A stretch of 50,856 nt of DNA from contig NZ_CAXBCK010000025.1 in NCBI RefSeq assembly GCF_963974425.1, positions 1 to 50,856 of the forward strand, written 5' to 3'. The first letter of the stretch is position 1. Every line of letters begins with the position of its first letter. Positions 42,219-50,153 of the stretch are shown in pieces. Below the pieces are notes generated by a model. The model was not told where the DNA came from. It did no database searches and saw only the letters and a program-made list of their open reading frames with translations. Source of the stretch: Marixanthomonas sp963974425. GTDB lineage: Bacteria > Bacteroidota > Bacteroidia > Flavobacteriales > Flavobacteriaceae. Both the position numbers and the translations under genes were made by a program.

Positions 42219-42704
42219 CTATGATAAAAAACGATTGTGCCAAGACTCTTTTGCAGGCACTTCCCAATTCTCCAAATATTCCTCTTTAGTATTGACTAAA
42301 TTATTAAAGACAATCGTGTTTTTAGAAACTGATTTACTTTTAGCCATTTTTCTGAAATCGGAAAGCGGTTTATGAGCTATATAATCGCCAGAATAAAAAG
42401 TAACATTCATTTTATCCATTAAATCGACATCGTATTCTTTTTCCAAGGATTGAATAAAATGAACAGAAGCATCAATACTACAGCCTGATGCCGAAGCTAT
42501 CGATTGATTTAAACCTATAACTATAAACCGATTATGTTTAATTTCAAAACCAGCTTGTAAATCGGAACCATGAGCGGTCCATTCTTTTAAAAATGAAGCT
42601 GTTTTTGGTTCAATTTCAGCTATTTCTTCGTCGGTAAATTTACGATTGGTTTGATATATCCAGATACGAGAATCACCTGGTAAGTTTTTAAAATCTGTAA
42701 GCAT
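42219..42704 (-). CDS. Conserved 161-residue protein often mislabelled an ABC ATPase
   Basis: 161 residues (MLTDFKNLPGDSRIWIYQTN ... CSIDASVHFIQSLE). It has no Walker A or B box, so databases that call the flavobacterial family an ABC transporter ATPase seem wrong on sequence grounds. Conserved-looking features are GDSRIWIYQTNRKF, the charged run EEIAEIEPKT, and a SASGCSIDASVHF segment. It is soluble and probably cytoplasmic. It is 18 bases upstream of the GH3 fusion on the same strand, so likely co-transcribed with it and bshA. Function unknown. Confidence 0.72.
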   Translation of the reverse strand: MLTDFKNLPGDSRIWIYQTNRKFTDEEIAEIEPKTASFLKEWTAHGSDLQAGFEIKHNRFIVIGLNQSIASASGCSIDASVHFIQSLEKEYDVDLMDKMNVTFYSGDYIAHKPLSDFRKMAKSKSVSKNTIVFNNLVNTKEEYLENWEVPAKESWHNRFLS

Positions 42705-42746
42705 ATTTTTTATTTTTTTCAGAAGTAAAGATACTTCAGAAAATTA

Positions 42747-43397
42747 TTATTCTTTAATAACTATGAAAGAAGCTTGGTAACCGGTGCCTAAATTCCACTC
42801 TTTTGCTGAAATCAATTGAGCCTTGTCATCATAAACGTGCAATTCGGCTGTGTTAGGACCTGAAGTTCCTTGATTTAATGCTTCAAAGACTACGGTGTTA
42901 ATTCCTTTTTGTAACGGTAACTTTATTGTTGTAAATGAAGACGTTAAAGAAATATCTGACCGTACTACATCATCATTGACAAATACTCGAATGCGATCAC
43001 CATCAACAAATTCGTGATCGCGACACATAACGTTTACAAACTCCCCATTGGTTTTAACGTCCCCTAATTTTTGGTCTTGTAAATAAGAAGCCAAAACGGG
43101 TTTGTCTTTTTTCTTAAAATATTTTGGAGCTTCATCGGTTTTATAGTCCAACAAACCATCATCTGTATTAAAGTCAATATCAGGGTCTTCTTCTCCTAAA
43201 CCTGGGTTTTCATCATTTGGTTTTCTTGGATTGGTAAGGCTCGGGGTATCGAGATCTGGAAGCTCAAGTCCTGTTGGAGTGTCATCTGGAGTGTTATCAA
43301 TAGATTCAAAACGTACACTTGTATTCTGATTGTCAATTTGTCCCACGCAATAAAAGGTCGTGAAACCAATACATATAAATACCAAAATAAATCTCAT
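42747..43397 (-). CDS. Exported protein with acidic linker, function unknown
   Basis: 216 residues from the ATG at 43395-43397, chosen because it starts the signal peptide MRFILVFICIGFTTFYCVGQ. Earlier in-frame ATGs at 43406 and 43460 would add only hydrophobic residues before it. After the signal come an acidic Pro/Asp-rich linker (TPDDTPTGLELPDLDTPSLT ... ENPGLGEEDPDIDFNTDD) and a C-terminal beta domain (FVNVMCRDHEFVDGDRIRVF ... ELHVYDDKAQLISAKEWNLG). Likely periplasmic or secreted. I do not recognise a family name. Confidence 0.65.
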   Translation of the reverse strand: MRFILVFICIGFTTFYCVGQIDNQNTSVRFESIDNTPDDTPTGLELPDLDTPSLTNPRKPNDENPGLGEEDPDIDFNTDDGLLDYKTDEAPKYFKKKDKPVLASYLQDQKLGDVKTNGEFVNVMCRDHEFVDGDRIRVFVNDDVVRSDISLTSSFTTIKLPLQKGINTVVFEALNQGTSGPNTAELHVYDDKAQLISAKEWNLGTGYQASFIVIKE

Positions 43398-43485
43398 AGT
43401 CGCCATAAATTTCTTGAAATAGATAAACAATAAGCACGCCAAAGATATACAAGCGTACAAATCATTTTCTTAAAAAAAACAGAAA

Positions 43486-44433
43486 TTAAGCACTCACATT
43501 GTTTAAAGTTTCTATTTCTGTAATAGTGAGCTCCAAGATGGCTGCTTCTTTAAAAGCTGTAAGATGTTCTTTTTTTGTTGCACTTACAATAGGAGCCGAT
43601 ACGGCTGGCCTGTGTAATACCCAAGATATTGCAACAGCGGCAGGAGATACTTTATGATTTTTTGCTATAGTATTTACAGTCTGGATTATCTTTTTAGTTT
43701 TTTCATTCCAGTGTTTCTTTACATAACTTGCTCTGCTGGAGTTTTCAATATCTTTTTCAGAAGTATATTTACCTGTAAGTAATCCACTTGCTAAAGAAAA
43801 ATATGTTGCGACACCAAGATTCACTTCTTCACAAATTGTTTCTATGCCTCCTTCAAACTTAGAACGTTCTAACAGATTATATTCTGGTTGAAAAACAGAG
43901 TAAGCTGGTAAATCATTTACTCTTGATACTTCTAAGGATTTACGTAATCGTTCTGCCGAAAAATTTGAAGCACCTATATATTGTACTTTTTTTTCGGCAA
44001 TTAAGTCTTTAAAGGCTCCTAACGTTTCTTCAGGAGGTGTTGTTTCGTCATCTTTGTGAGCATAGTACAAATTAACATAGTCGGTTTGCAGACGGTTTAA
44101 TGAATTGTCAATTGATTTTTTAATATGTTTTTCTGAAATATCAATACCGCCTTGCCCAATATCCATTCCGGTTTTGGTACAAAGAATGATATCTTTTCGG
44201 TTTCCGCGTTCTTTCATCCATTTTCCAATGATTTTTTCAGACTCGCCACCTGAATTGCCATCAATCCAACGTGAGTAAACATCGGCCGTATCTATGCAAT
44301 TAATGCCCAATTCGGTTATGGCATCGAGCATTTCAAAAGATTCTTTTTCGTTTAAGGTCCAACCGAAAACATTTCCTCCAAAAATTATCGGTGAAATCTT
44401 TAAGATTGTATTTCCTAATACATTTTTTTTCAT
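43486..44433 (-). CDS. Aldo/keto reductase
   Basis: 315 residues of the AKR TIM-barrel. Motifs are the N-terminal Asp and Tyr (GINCIDTADVYS), KTGMDIG, the barrel core DYVNLYYAHKDD, IGASNFSAERL and the NADP-binding region AAVAISWVLHRPAVSAPIVSAT. The catalytic Asp-Tyr-Lys-His tetrad can be traced (Asp and Tyr in DTADVYS, Lys in LCTKTG, His in YYAHKDD). The enzyme is an NADPH-dependent reductase of a carbonyl substrate that is not predictable. Confidence 0.9.
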   Translation of the reverse strand: MKKNVLGNTILKISPIIFGGNVFGWTLNEKESFEMLDAITELGINCIDTADVYSRWIDGNSGGESEKIIGKWMKERGNRKDIILCTKTGMDIGQGGIDISEKHIKKSIDNSLNRLQTDYVNLYYAHKDDETTPPEETLGAFKDLIAEKKVQYIGASNFSAERLRKSLEVSRVNDLPAYSVFQPEYNLLERSKFEGGIETICEEVNLGVATYFSLASGLLTGKYTSEKDIENSSRASYVKKHWNEKTKKIIQTVNTIAKNHKVSPAAVAISWVLHRPAVSAPIVSATKKEHLTAFKEAAILELTITEIETLNNVSA

Positions 44434-44498
44434 AAAAATTAATTTTTTATACTAAACTTGTAAAATACGTGTTATTTTTGCGACTAACTTTCGACTAA

Positions 44499-44711
44499 TT
44501 ATTTGTTCTTCTTTTTTCGCCTACTGCGCCAAACGAAGAACAATATTATAAAAACCACAGGGATTACAATATAAATTATAATGTCGGCGGGACTTGATAA
44601 ATCTAATGGTTTATTATTATCCGGATGCGGAACTTCTTTCGGAATTTGCGCTTCTGCCTTTGAAATGAAGAACATTAATGCCGCAAATAAGCTTGAAATA
44701 TATTTTTTCAT
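44499..44711 (-). CDS. 70-residue small membrane protein with signal peptide
   Basis: 70 residues: a signal peptide (MKKYISSLFAALMFFISKAEAQ), a short Pro-rich linker (IPKEVPHPDNNKPLDLSSPA), one transmembrane helix (IIIYIVIPVVFIILFFVW) and a basic cytoplasmic tail (RSRRKKKNK). Together they give a one-helix inner-membrane protein with a short periplasmic part. Similar tiny proteins occur in many flavobacteria without assigned function. It ends 65 bases upstream of the aldo/keto reductase start on the same strand. Confidence 0.6.
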   Translation of the reverse strand: MKKYISSLFAALMFFISKAEAQIPKEVPHPDNNKPLDLSSPADIIIYIVIPVVFIILFFVWRSRRKKKNK

Positions 44712-44846
44712 GACTTTATTTTAGCTTGAATGTACTTATTTTAGTCCTTTTCGGCATAATATTTAACAAAAGGTGTTAAGAATTTGGATTTATGGATTCT
44801 AAGCCTTATCATGCCCTGTTATTAAAATTAAACATAGGCTATATAT

Positions 44847-45713
44847 ATGAGACAACTAAAGATTACGAAGCAGGTTACCAATAGGGAAACAAAGTCTTTA
44901 AACAGTTATTTACAAGATGTAAGTAAAATAGACATGATTACCGCTGAAGAAGAGGTAGAATTGGCACAACGTATTCGAGAAGGTGATCAAGCGGCCCTTG
45001 AAAAGCTAACGCGTTCTAACCTTCGTTTCGTGATTTCGGTAGCAAAACAGTACCAAAATCAAGGGTTAAGTCTTTCAGACCTTATAAATGAAGGAAATGT
45101 TGGCTTGGTTAAAGCTGCAAAACGTTTTGATGAAACTCGTGGTTTCAAGTTTATTTCATACGCTGTATGGTGGATTAGACAATCTATCCTACAAGCAATT
45201 GCAGAACAAGCTCGTGTAGTTCGTTTACCACTTAACAAGATTGGTGATATCAGTAAAATAAATAAGGCTGCTATTCACTTAGAGCAAGTACACCAACGTA
45301 AACCCACCGCAGAAGAAATTGCAAAGGAGTTAGATATTTCAGTACGTAAAGTAAAGAGTTCTTTAAAAAACTCTAATAAAAGTTTATCGATGGATGCTCC
45401 TTTTCAAGAGGGTGAAAACGATAATAACTTATATGATGTTATTAGCTCTGGTGAAAGCCCAAACCCAGATAAGTCACTTATACACGAATCACTTAGAATT
45501 GAGATTGATCGTGCTTTAGATACTCTTTCTCCAAGAGAGGCAGATGTTGTAAGACTTAATTTTGGCCTAGGCGGACAACCAGTAATGACTTTACAAGAAA
45601 TTGGTGATACGTTTGATTTAAGTAGAGAGCGTGTTCGTCAAATTCGTGAAAAAGCGATTCGTAGATTGCGTCAACAATCTAAGAGTCATATCTTGAAAAA
45701 GTATTTAGGATAA
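44847..45713 (+). CDS. rpoD: Primary sigma factor RpoD (Bacteroidetes type)
   Basis: 288 residues, starting with the family-typical MRQLKITKQVTNRE and lacking region 1.1 and the long non-conserved region, as usual in Bacteroidetes. Region 1.2 is at about 19-50 and region 2 at 52-125 (LRFVISVAKQYQNQGL, DLINEGNVGLVKAAKRFD, FISYAVWWIRQSILQAI). Region 3 follows, and region 4.2 helix-turn-helix is LQEIGDTFDLSRERVRQIREKAIRRLR (249-275). It recruits RNA polymerase to TTTG/TAnnTTTG promoters such as those noted in this window. Confidence 0.95.
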   Translation: MRQLKITKQVTNRETKSLNSYLQDVSKIDMITAEEEVELAQRIREGDQAALEKLTRSNLRFVISVAKQYQNQGLSLSDLINEGNVGLVKAAKRFDETRGFKFISYAVWWIRQSILQAIAEQARVVRLPLNKIGDISKINKAAIHLEQVHQRKPTAEEIAKELDISVRKVKSSLKNSNKSLSMDAPFQEGENDNNLYDVISSGESPNPDKSLIHESLRIEIDRALDTLSPREADVVRLNFGLGGQPVMTLQEIGDTFDLSRERVRQIREKAIRRLRQQSKSHILKKYLG

Positions 45714-45782
45714 TATTTTAAGAATATTTTAGAAGCGAGTATAATTTCTAAATGTATCTTTATGTAAATCAACTAAAGATAT

Positions 45783-47606
45783 ATGACAATAGAAATTATA
45801 CTCGTTTTTTCTATTTTGCTTATTACCATCGTGCTTTTTGCCTTCGAGGTTTTTCCCGTTGATAAAATTGCACTCTTCATTATTGTATCTTTAGCTATAT
45901 GTGGTTTGGTAAACCCTGAAGAAGCAATTTCAGGTTTTTCAAATACAGCAACTATTACTGTACTCGCATTAATGATTGTCGCCATCGGCATGGAAGATAC
46001 GGGGGTGATATCTACGCTCGCGCGTTTTTTAAAAAAGCTTCATATTCTTCCTTTTATTATACTGCTGCCTGTTTTTATGTTTATAACGGCAGGGATTTCA
46101 GCTTTTATAAGTACTACAGCTGTAGTGATTGTTTTTATCAAGATAATTTCTGAAATATCTAAACGATTCAAATTACCTGAATCTAAACTCCTACTTCCTA
46201 TATCATTTGCAGGAATATTAGGCGGGAGCTGTACTTTAATGGGAACTTCTACTAACTTAATTGTGAATTCCGTAGCCTTGAATCTAGGTGCCGAACGCTT
46301 TTCTTTCTTTGAATTTTCCCTCTACGGTATTGTTTTCTTAGCGGTTTCAATCGTAATAATAACTATTGCTTCAAAATGGTTACCTGGTGAAAAGAAAGAG
46401 ACGATTGAAGATGAATATAAAATTGAAAATTATGTAACTTCGGTTGTAGTTACTGAAAATTCTTCTCTTATCGGAAAGAAAATAGAAGATACCTTCTTGT
46501 TTAATAATGAAGATATTTCCCTTTTAAAAATTTCAAGAAACAATCAAACCAATAATGCTCCGGGGCGTTATATGACACTTAAAAAAGGGGATAAACTACT
46601 ACTACTCTGCAACCTTGATAATCTAATGCGTCTTAACGAATTTAAAGGATTAGATATCCATGAACGCTTAAATGTAAGTGAAACAGTTTATAAACTTGAA
46701 GATGTTGAAGAAGAAGAGAAAGACAATCCAGAGAATTTGGGATTTGCCGAATTATTAATACTTCCTGGTTCTGTATTAATTGGAAAGTCACTTAAGGAAA
46801 TAAGAAGACAATCCATTCAAAATGCTACACCCATAGCAATTAGAAAAAGAAAAAATATTAGAAATACTAGAGAAAGACTTATAAGAAAAGATATTAAACA
46901 GATAGCGCTTAAACCAGGAGACAGATTATTAGTGGAAATACCCAAGCAGGACATTCCTCGGTTAGAATTACTAGAAAACGTCGCTATTTTACAAGAACAT
47001 GAAATTCCTACGGAAAAGAATAATTTTAAAAAAAGCATAGCTTTTGGTATATTGTTATTAATAATAGGTTTAGCTGCAAGTGGACTATTGACTATTTTAA
47101 TTAGTTCATTATTGGGGGTTGCATTACTATTACTCTCCAATTGCATTAAACTAACTGATGTATATCATCGTGTTAATTGGCAAGTTGTTTTCCTTTTGGC
47201 AGGCATGATACCATTAGGAGTGGCGATACATAACACCGGTGCAGATCAATGGATATCAGATCAATTATTAATGGTTTTAAGCGGGAAATCGAATATTATA
47301 ATAATTGGGCTTATTTTCTTAATAACAATGATAATGAGTGGGGTTATTAGCAACAATGCTACAGCTATTATTATGACGCCTATTGCTATATCGGTAGCTG
47401 TCGGCTTGGAGTTACCTTTTAAGCCTTTTATATTAGCGGTATTATTTGGAGCTAATTTTAGCTTTTTTACCCCAATGGGGTATCAAACTAATACTTTAAT
47501 ATACGGTATGGGGTTTTATAAGTTTAGGCATTTTTTAATCATAGGGGGCATTTTATCCTTAGTCCTTTGGATTTTGGGTACCTTTATGCTTTCCTCGCTA
47601 CTTTAA
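45783..47606 (+). CDS. SLC13-family anion permease with two RCK_C domains
   Basis: 607 residues: about twelve hydrophobic segments in two blocks (1-200 and 410-605), separated by a cytoplasmic insert. The insert contains two TrkA-C/RCK_C-like domains (KIEDTFLFNNEDISLLKISR ... KKGDKLLLLCNLDNL; GKSLKEIRRQSIQNATPIAI ... KPGDRLLVEIPKQD). Signature loops are GGSCTLMGTSTNLIVNS and GVISNNATAIIMTPIA. The family transports sulfate, phosphate or dicarboxylates with Na+. It lies between rpoD and mscS, all on the same strand. Confidence 0.88.
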   Translation: MTIEIILVFSILLITIVLFAFEVFPVDKIALFIIVSLAICGLVNPEEAISGFSNTATITVLALMIVAIGMEDTGVISTLARFLKKLHILPFIILLPVFMFITAGISAFISTTAVVIVFIKIISEISKRFKLPESKLLLPISFAGILGGSCTLMGTSTNLIVNSVALNLGAERFSFFEFSLYGIVFLAVSIVIITIASKWLPGEKKETIEDEYKIENYVTSVVVTENSSLIGKKIEDTFLFNNEDISLLKISRNNQTNNAPGRYMTLKKGDKLLLLCNLDNLMRLNEFKGLDIHERLNVSETVYKLEDVEEEEKDNPENLGFAELLILPGSVLIGKSLKEIRRQSIQNATPIAIRKRKNIRNTRERLIRKDIKQIALKPGDRLLVEIPKQDIPRLELLENVAILQEHEIPTEKNNFKKSIAFGILLLIIGLAASGLLTILISSLLGVALLLLSNCIKLTDVYHRVNWQVVFLLAGMIPLGVAIHNTGADQWISDQLLMVLSGKSNIIIIGLIFLITMIMSGVISNNATAIIMTPIAISVAVGLELPFKPFILAVLFGANFSFFTPMGYQTNTLIYGMGFYKFRHFLIIGGILSLVLWILGTFMLSSLL

Positions 47607-47633
47607 TTCAATAATAAAAAATTACAATAGACT

Positions 47634-48527
47634 ATGGATGAGAAAACATTTTCAGTTAACGACGCAATTACAGGCTTATGGGATAAATTAGGAGGCTGGT
47701 TAGATGCCATCATTTTAAAGTTACCCAATTTTGCTGTAGCCATTTTGGTTATGGTTGTTTTTTACTTTTTAGCAAAAATTCTTACTAAAGTATTTAAAAA
47801 GGTTCTATTGAAAAAAATCAATGAAGAATCAATAAGACAAATGCTCAGTAAGATTGTTTTTGCTGTTATTGTAATTATTGGTTTCTTTATTGCTTTGGGT
47901 GTTATGGACCTCAATAAAGTGTTGACGTCTGTGTTAGCTGGTGCCGGTGTTGTAGGTTTAGCCATTGGTTTAGCACTACAAGGAACACTAAGCAATACCT
48001 TTTCTGGATTATTACTTTCCTTTTTACCAAAAATAAGAATTGGAGACTTTGTAGAGGCTGGAGACCATAAAGGGTATGTTACCGAAATTAGTCTTCGTAA
48101 TGTTACCATTCGTCAAACAGACAACGAATATGTTATCATACCCAATTCTATAATTGTTGACAATCCTTTCACTAACTATTCACTAAGTGAACGTTCTAGA
48201 GTAGATGTTAGTTGTGGTGTGGGATATGAAGATGATTTACAAAAAGTAGAGGATATCGTTTTAAAAGTTATTACTGAAAACTTTAAACCTCAAGAAGGAG
48301 AAGCGATAGACTTTTTCTTTACCGAATTTGGTGACAGCTCAATTAATTTTGTTACTAGGTTTTGGATCGATAGTAAAAAACCAAAACCAAAATTAGCTGC
48401 ACAGCATAAGGCTATTAAGCTAATTAAACAACACTTTGACGAAGCTGGTGTTAACATTCCTTTTCCAATACGTACGTTGGATTTTGGAAAAAATAAACTT
48501 CAAATGGCGTCTAAACAGGAAGACTAA
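47634..48527 (+). CDS. MscS-family small-conductance mechanosensitive channel
   Basis: 297 residues. Transmembrane segments cover about 22-100, with the pore-lining TM3 (VLTSVLAGAGVVGLAIGLALQG, rich in Gly/Ala) and the MscS core (FSGLLLSFLPKIRIGDFVEAG, VTEISLRNVTIRQTDNEYVIIPNS). The cytoplasmic vestibule follows (DVSCGVGYEDDLQ). It opens under membrane tension to release solutes. It is 27 bases after the permease, with a terminator following. Confidence 0.93.
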   Translation: MDEKTFSVNDAITGLWDKLGGWLDAIILKLPNFAVAILVMVVFYFLAKILTKVFKKVLLKKINEESIRQMLSKIVFAVIVIIGFFIALGVMDLNKVLTSVLAGAGVVGLAIGLALQGTLSNTFSGLLLSFLPKIRIGDFVEAGDHKGYVTEISLRNVTIRQTDNEYVIIPNSIIVDNPFTNYSLSERSRVDVSCGVGYEDDLQKVEDIVLKVITENFKPQEGEAIDFFFTEFGDSSINFVTRFWIDSKKPKPKLAAQHKAIKLIKQHFDEAGVNIPFPIRTLDFGKNKLQMASKQED

Positions 48528-48550
48528 TATCTATTTAAACACTTAAAAAC

Positions 48551-48579
48551 AAAACGGGTACAGTAGTATCCGTTTTTTT
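48551..48579 (+). terminator. Terminator after mscS
   Basis: AAAACGGGTAC (48551-48561) pairs with GTATCCGTTTT (48567-48577, one G-T pair) around a 5-base loop and is followed by T residues, 24 bases after the channel stop codon. Confidence 0.8.
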
Positions 48580-48636
48580 AATGTTCTGATTTTAAGTTTT
48601 TTTAACAAAACAATAGGAAACCTTAACTATATCGTT

Positions 48637-48659
48637 ATACGTGTTTACACGTATATTTG
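48637..48659 (+). promoter_or_regulatory. Promoter -7 box overlapped by a perfect palindrome
   Basis: An exact -7 box TATATTTG (48652-48659) lies 29 bases before the OmpA lipoprotein start. The palindrome ATACGTGT-TT-ACACGTAT (48637-48654) has perfect 8-bp arms and runs into the -7 box. This placement is what a repressor or activator operator would show, but no regulator is identified. Confidence 0.55.
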
Positions 48660-48688
48660 TCCCAACAATAAACCTAAAACTAATTACA

Positions 48689-49531
48689 ATGAAAAAGTTA
48701 ATCACACTAACCTTACTTTCGGGCGCATTCATATTTACATCATGTGTTTCGAAAAAGAAGTATGTCGAACTACAGAACGATTATAATGAAACTCGTTCAG
48801 AGCTAGCTAAAACACAAGTTGAAAAAGAAGAAATTGAAGCTAAATATGCTAAAATTGAAGACAGAGTTGCAGATTACAATTCCAAAATACAATCTTTAAA
48901 AGATACTAACGACAGCCGCTTACAATTAGAAGATAATATTGTAGTTTCAAATAAGGATAAAGAAAAAATGAGAGCTGCATTGGCTAATGTAGATCAAGAA
49001 GAATTAGCTCAAGCTAAAACTTTAAAGGATAGTATGAATCTAATCGTTTCATATAACTTAAAGAAAAATCTTGATAGCTCTTTAATTGGTGAAGGGGAAG
49101 AAGATGATATTCAGATTGATATTGACGAAACTGTTGTAATGATTACCGTTTCAGATAAATTATTATTTAATTCTGGTAGTGCTCGTGTTAACCCAAAAGC
49201 TGATAATCTTTTAGAAAGATTAGCTGGCGTTATTAACAGTGAACCTGCTATGGAAGTAATGATTGAAGGTCACACAGATTCTCAAACTGTAAAACCAGGA
49301 TCGTATGTTAAAGATAACTGGGAGTTAAGCGTTAAACGTTCTACAGCCGTTATTAGAAAATTACAAAACGACTTTGGTGTAGCACCAGAAAAATTAATCG
49401 CAGCTGGTAGAAGTAGCTTTCACCCACTTACTGAAGAAGAAACCAAAGAAGCGTATTCAAAAAACAGAAGAACACGAATTGTGATTCTTCCAAACCTTGA
49501 TAAATTCTTAGCATTACTTTCTTCTAATTAA
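48689..49531 (+). CDS. OmpA-family outer-membrane lipoprotein
   Basis: 280 residues from the ATG at 48689, chosen because it gives the lipoprotein signal MKKLITLTLLSGAFIFTSC (Cys19). An upstream in-frame ATG at 48641 would put 16 residues before the signal and lie inside the promoter palindrome. A coiled-coil stretch (residues about 22-90, KKKYVELQNDYNETRSELAK) precedes an OmpA_C peptidoglycan-binding domain (LLFNSGSARVNPKAD ... VMIEGHTDSQTV ... SKNRRTRIVI). It probably links the outer membrane to peptidoglycan. Confidence 0.9.
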   Translation: MKKLITLTLLSGAFIFTSCVSKKKYVELQNDYNETRSELAKTQVEKEEIEAKYAKIEDRVADYNSKIQSLKDTNDSRLQLEDNIVVSNKDKEKMRAALANVDQEELAQAKTLKDSMNLIVSYNLKKNLDSSLIGEGEEDDIQIDIDETVVMITVSDKLLFNSGSARVNPKADNLLERLAGVINSEPAMEVMIEGHTDSQTVKPGSYVKDNWELSVKRSTAVIRKLQNDFGVAPEKLIAAGRSSFHPLTEEETKEAYSKNRRTRIVILPNLDKFLALLSSN

Positions 49532-49552
49532 GAGTATAAAAATAGACACAAT

Positions 49553-49580
49553 AAAAAGCGGCTTTAAAGCCGCTTTTTTT
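49553..49580 (+). terminator. Terminator after the OmpA lipoprotein gene
   Basis: A nearly self-complementary stretch (AAAAAGCGGCTTT 49553-49565 with AAAGCCGCTTTTT 49566-49578) forms a GC-centred stem with a short loop and a T tail, 21 bases after the stop codon. Confidence 0.85.
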
Positions 49581-49704
49581 ATTTAAAACATATAATTATT
49601 TGAAATACAATGATTTAAAAATGTTAATATTATTATAAATAAATGTTAAACAAATCATAATATTCTGTATATTTACTTTACTTCTTAGATGAAAGTAATT
49701 AGTT

Positions 49705-50073
49705 ATGATACACAGAATAAATACTGACTTTTGTGAACTTAGTATCTTTGCTAAGTATGCTATTTTAAAGGTTTTTGAAAATGTTTTTTACGATATTGAA
49801 AAAGCAACCATAGTTCATCAAAAATTTCAAGAGTTTTTTAAAAACGAACCATTTGTATTAATTACCGATCGTAACTTTAAACATGAAGTAGACCTGAACC
49901 TTTATAAGAATAAAAGTATTTCAATTACTAATCTAAAAGGATTAGCAATCGTTTCGGAAAATCCAGAAGAAAGAGAAAGAGCTATTAATGAACAATCTCT
50001 CTTTGAAAATAGTTTCGCTTTTTTTGAAAAGTTAACAGATGCTGAAAATTGGGCGGAAGCCTTTTTTAGATAA
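49705..50073 (+). CDS. Conserved hypothetical protein (STAS/SpoIIAA-like fold suspected)
   Basis: 122 residues, no signal or membrane segment. The alternation of helices and strands (MIHRINTDFCELSIFAKYAI ... EPFVLITDRN ... SISITNLKGLAIVSENPEE ... FENSFAFFEKLTDAENWAEA) recalls SpoIIAA/STAS-like proteins common in Bacteroidetes. In particular, a closing FFxxLxxAxxWxxxFF segment is typical of that group. This is inference from pattern only. It is single, with its own terminator. Function unknown. Confidence 0.55.
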   Translation: MIHRINTDFCELSIFAKYAILKVFENVFYDIEKATIVHQKFQEFFKNEPFVLITDRNFKHEVDLNLYKNKSISITNLKGLAIVSENPEERERAINEQSLFENSFAFFEKLTDAENWAEAFFR

Positions 50074-50087
50074 TTAGTTACAGAAAC

Positions 50088-50121
50088 AAAAAAGCTGCTA
50101 TTTTATGATAGCAGCTTTTTT
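50088..50121. terminator. Bidirectional terminator between convergent genes
   Basis: AAAAAAGCTGCTAT (50088-50101) pairs with ATAGCAGCTTTTTT (50108-50121) around a 6-base loop. Both strands end in T runs, so it serves both the hypothetical protein gene and the convergent SDR gene. Confidence 0.85.
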
Positions 50122-50153
50122 GTTTTATTCAATTCTAATAATAAAGTTTACAA

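Noticed and set aside
44792..44884. An upstream frame (MDSKPYHALLLKLN...) that overlaps the start of rpoD out of frame
   Set aside because: About 30 codons with no second copy or conservation to support it. RpoD starts at the family-typical MRQLKITKQV, so the overlap is probably chance.
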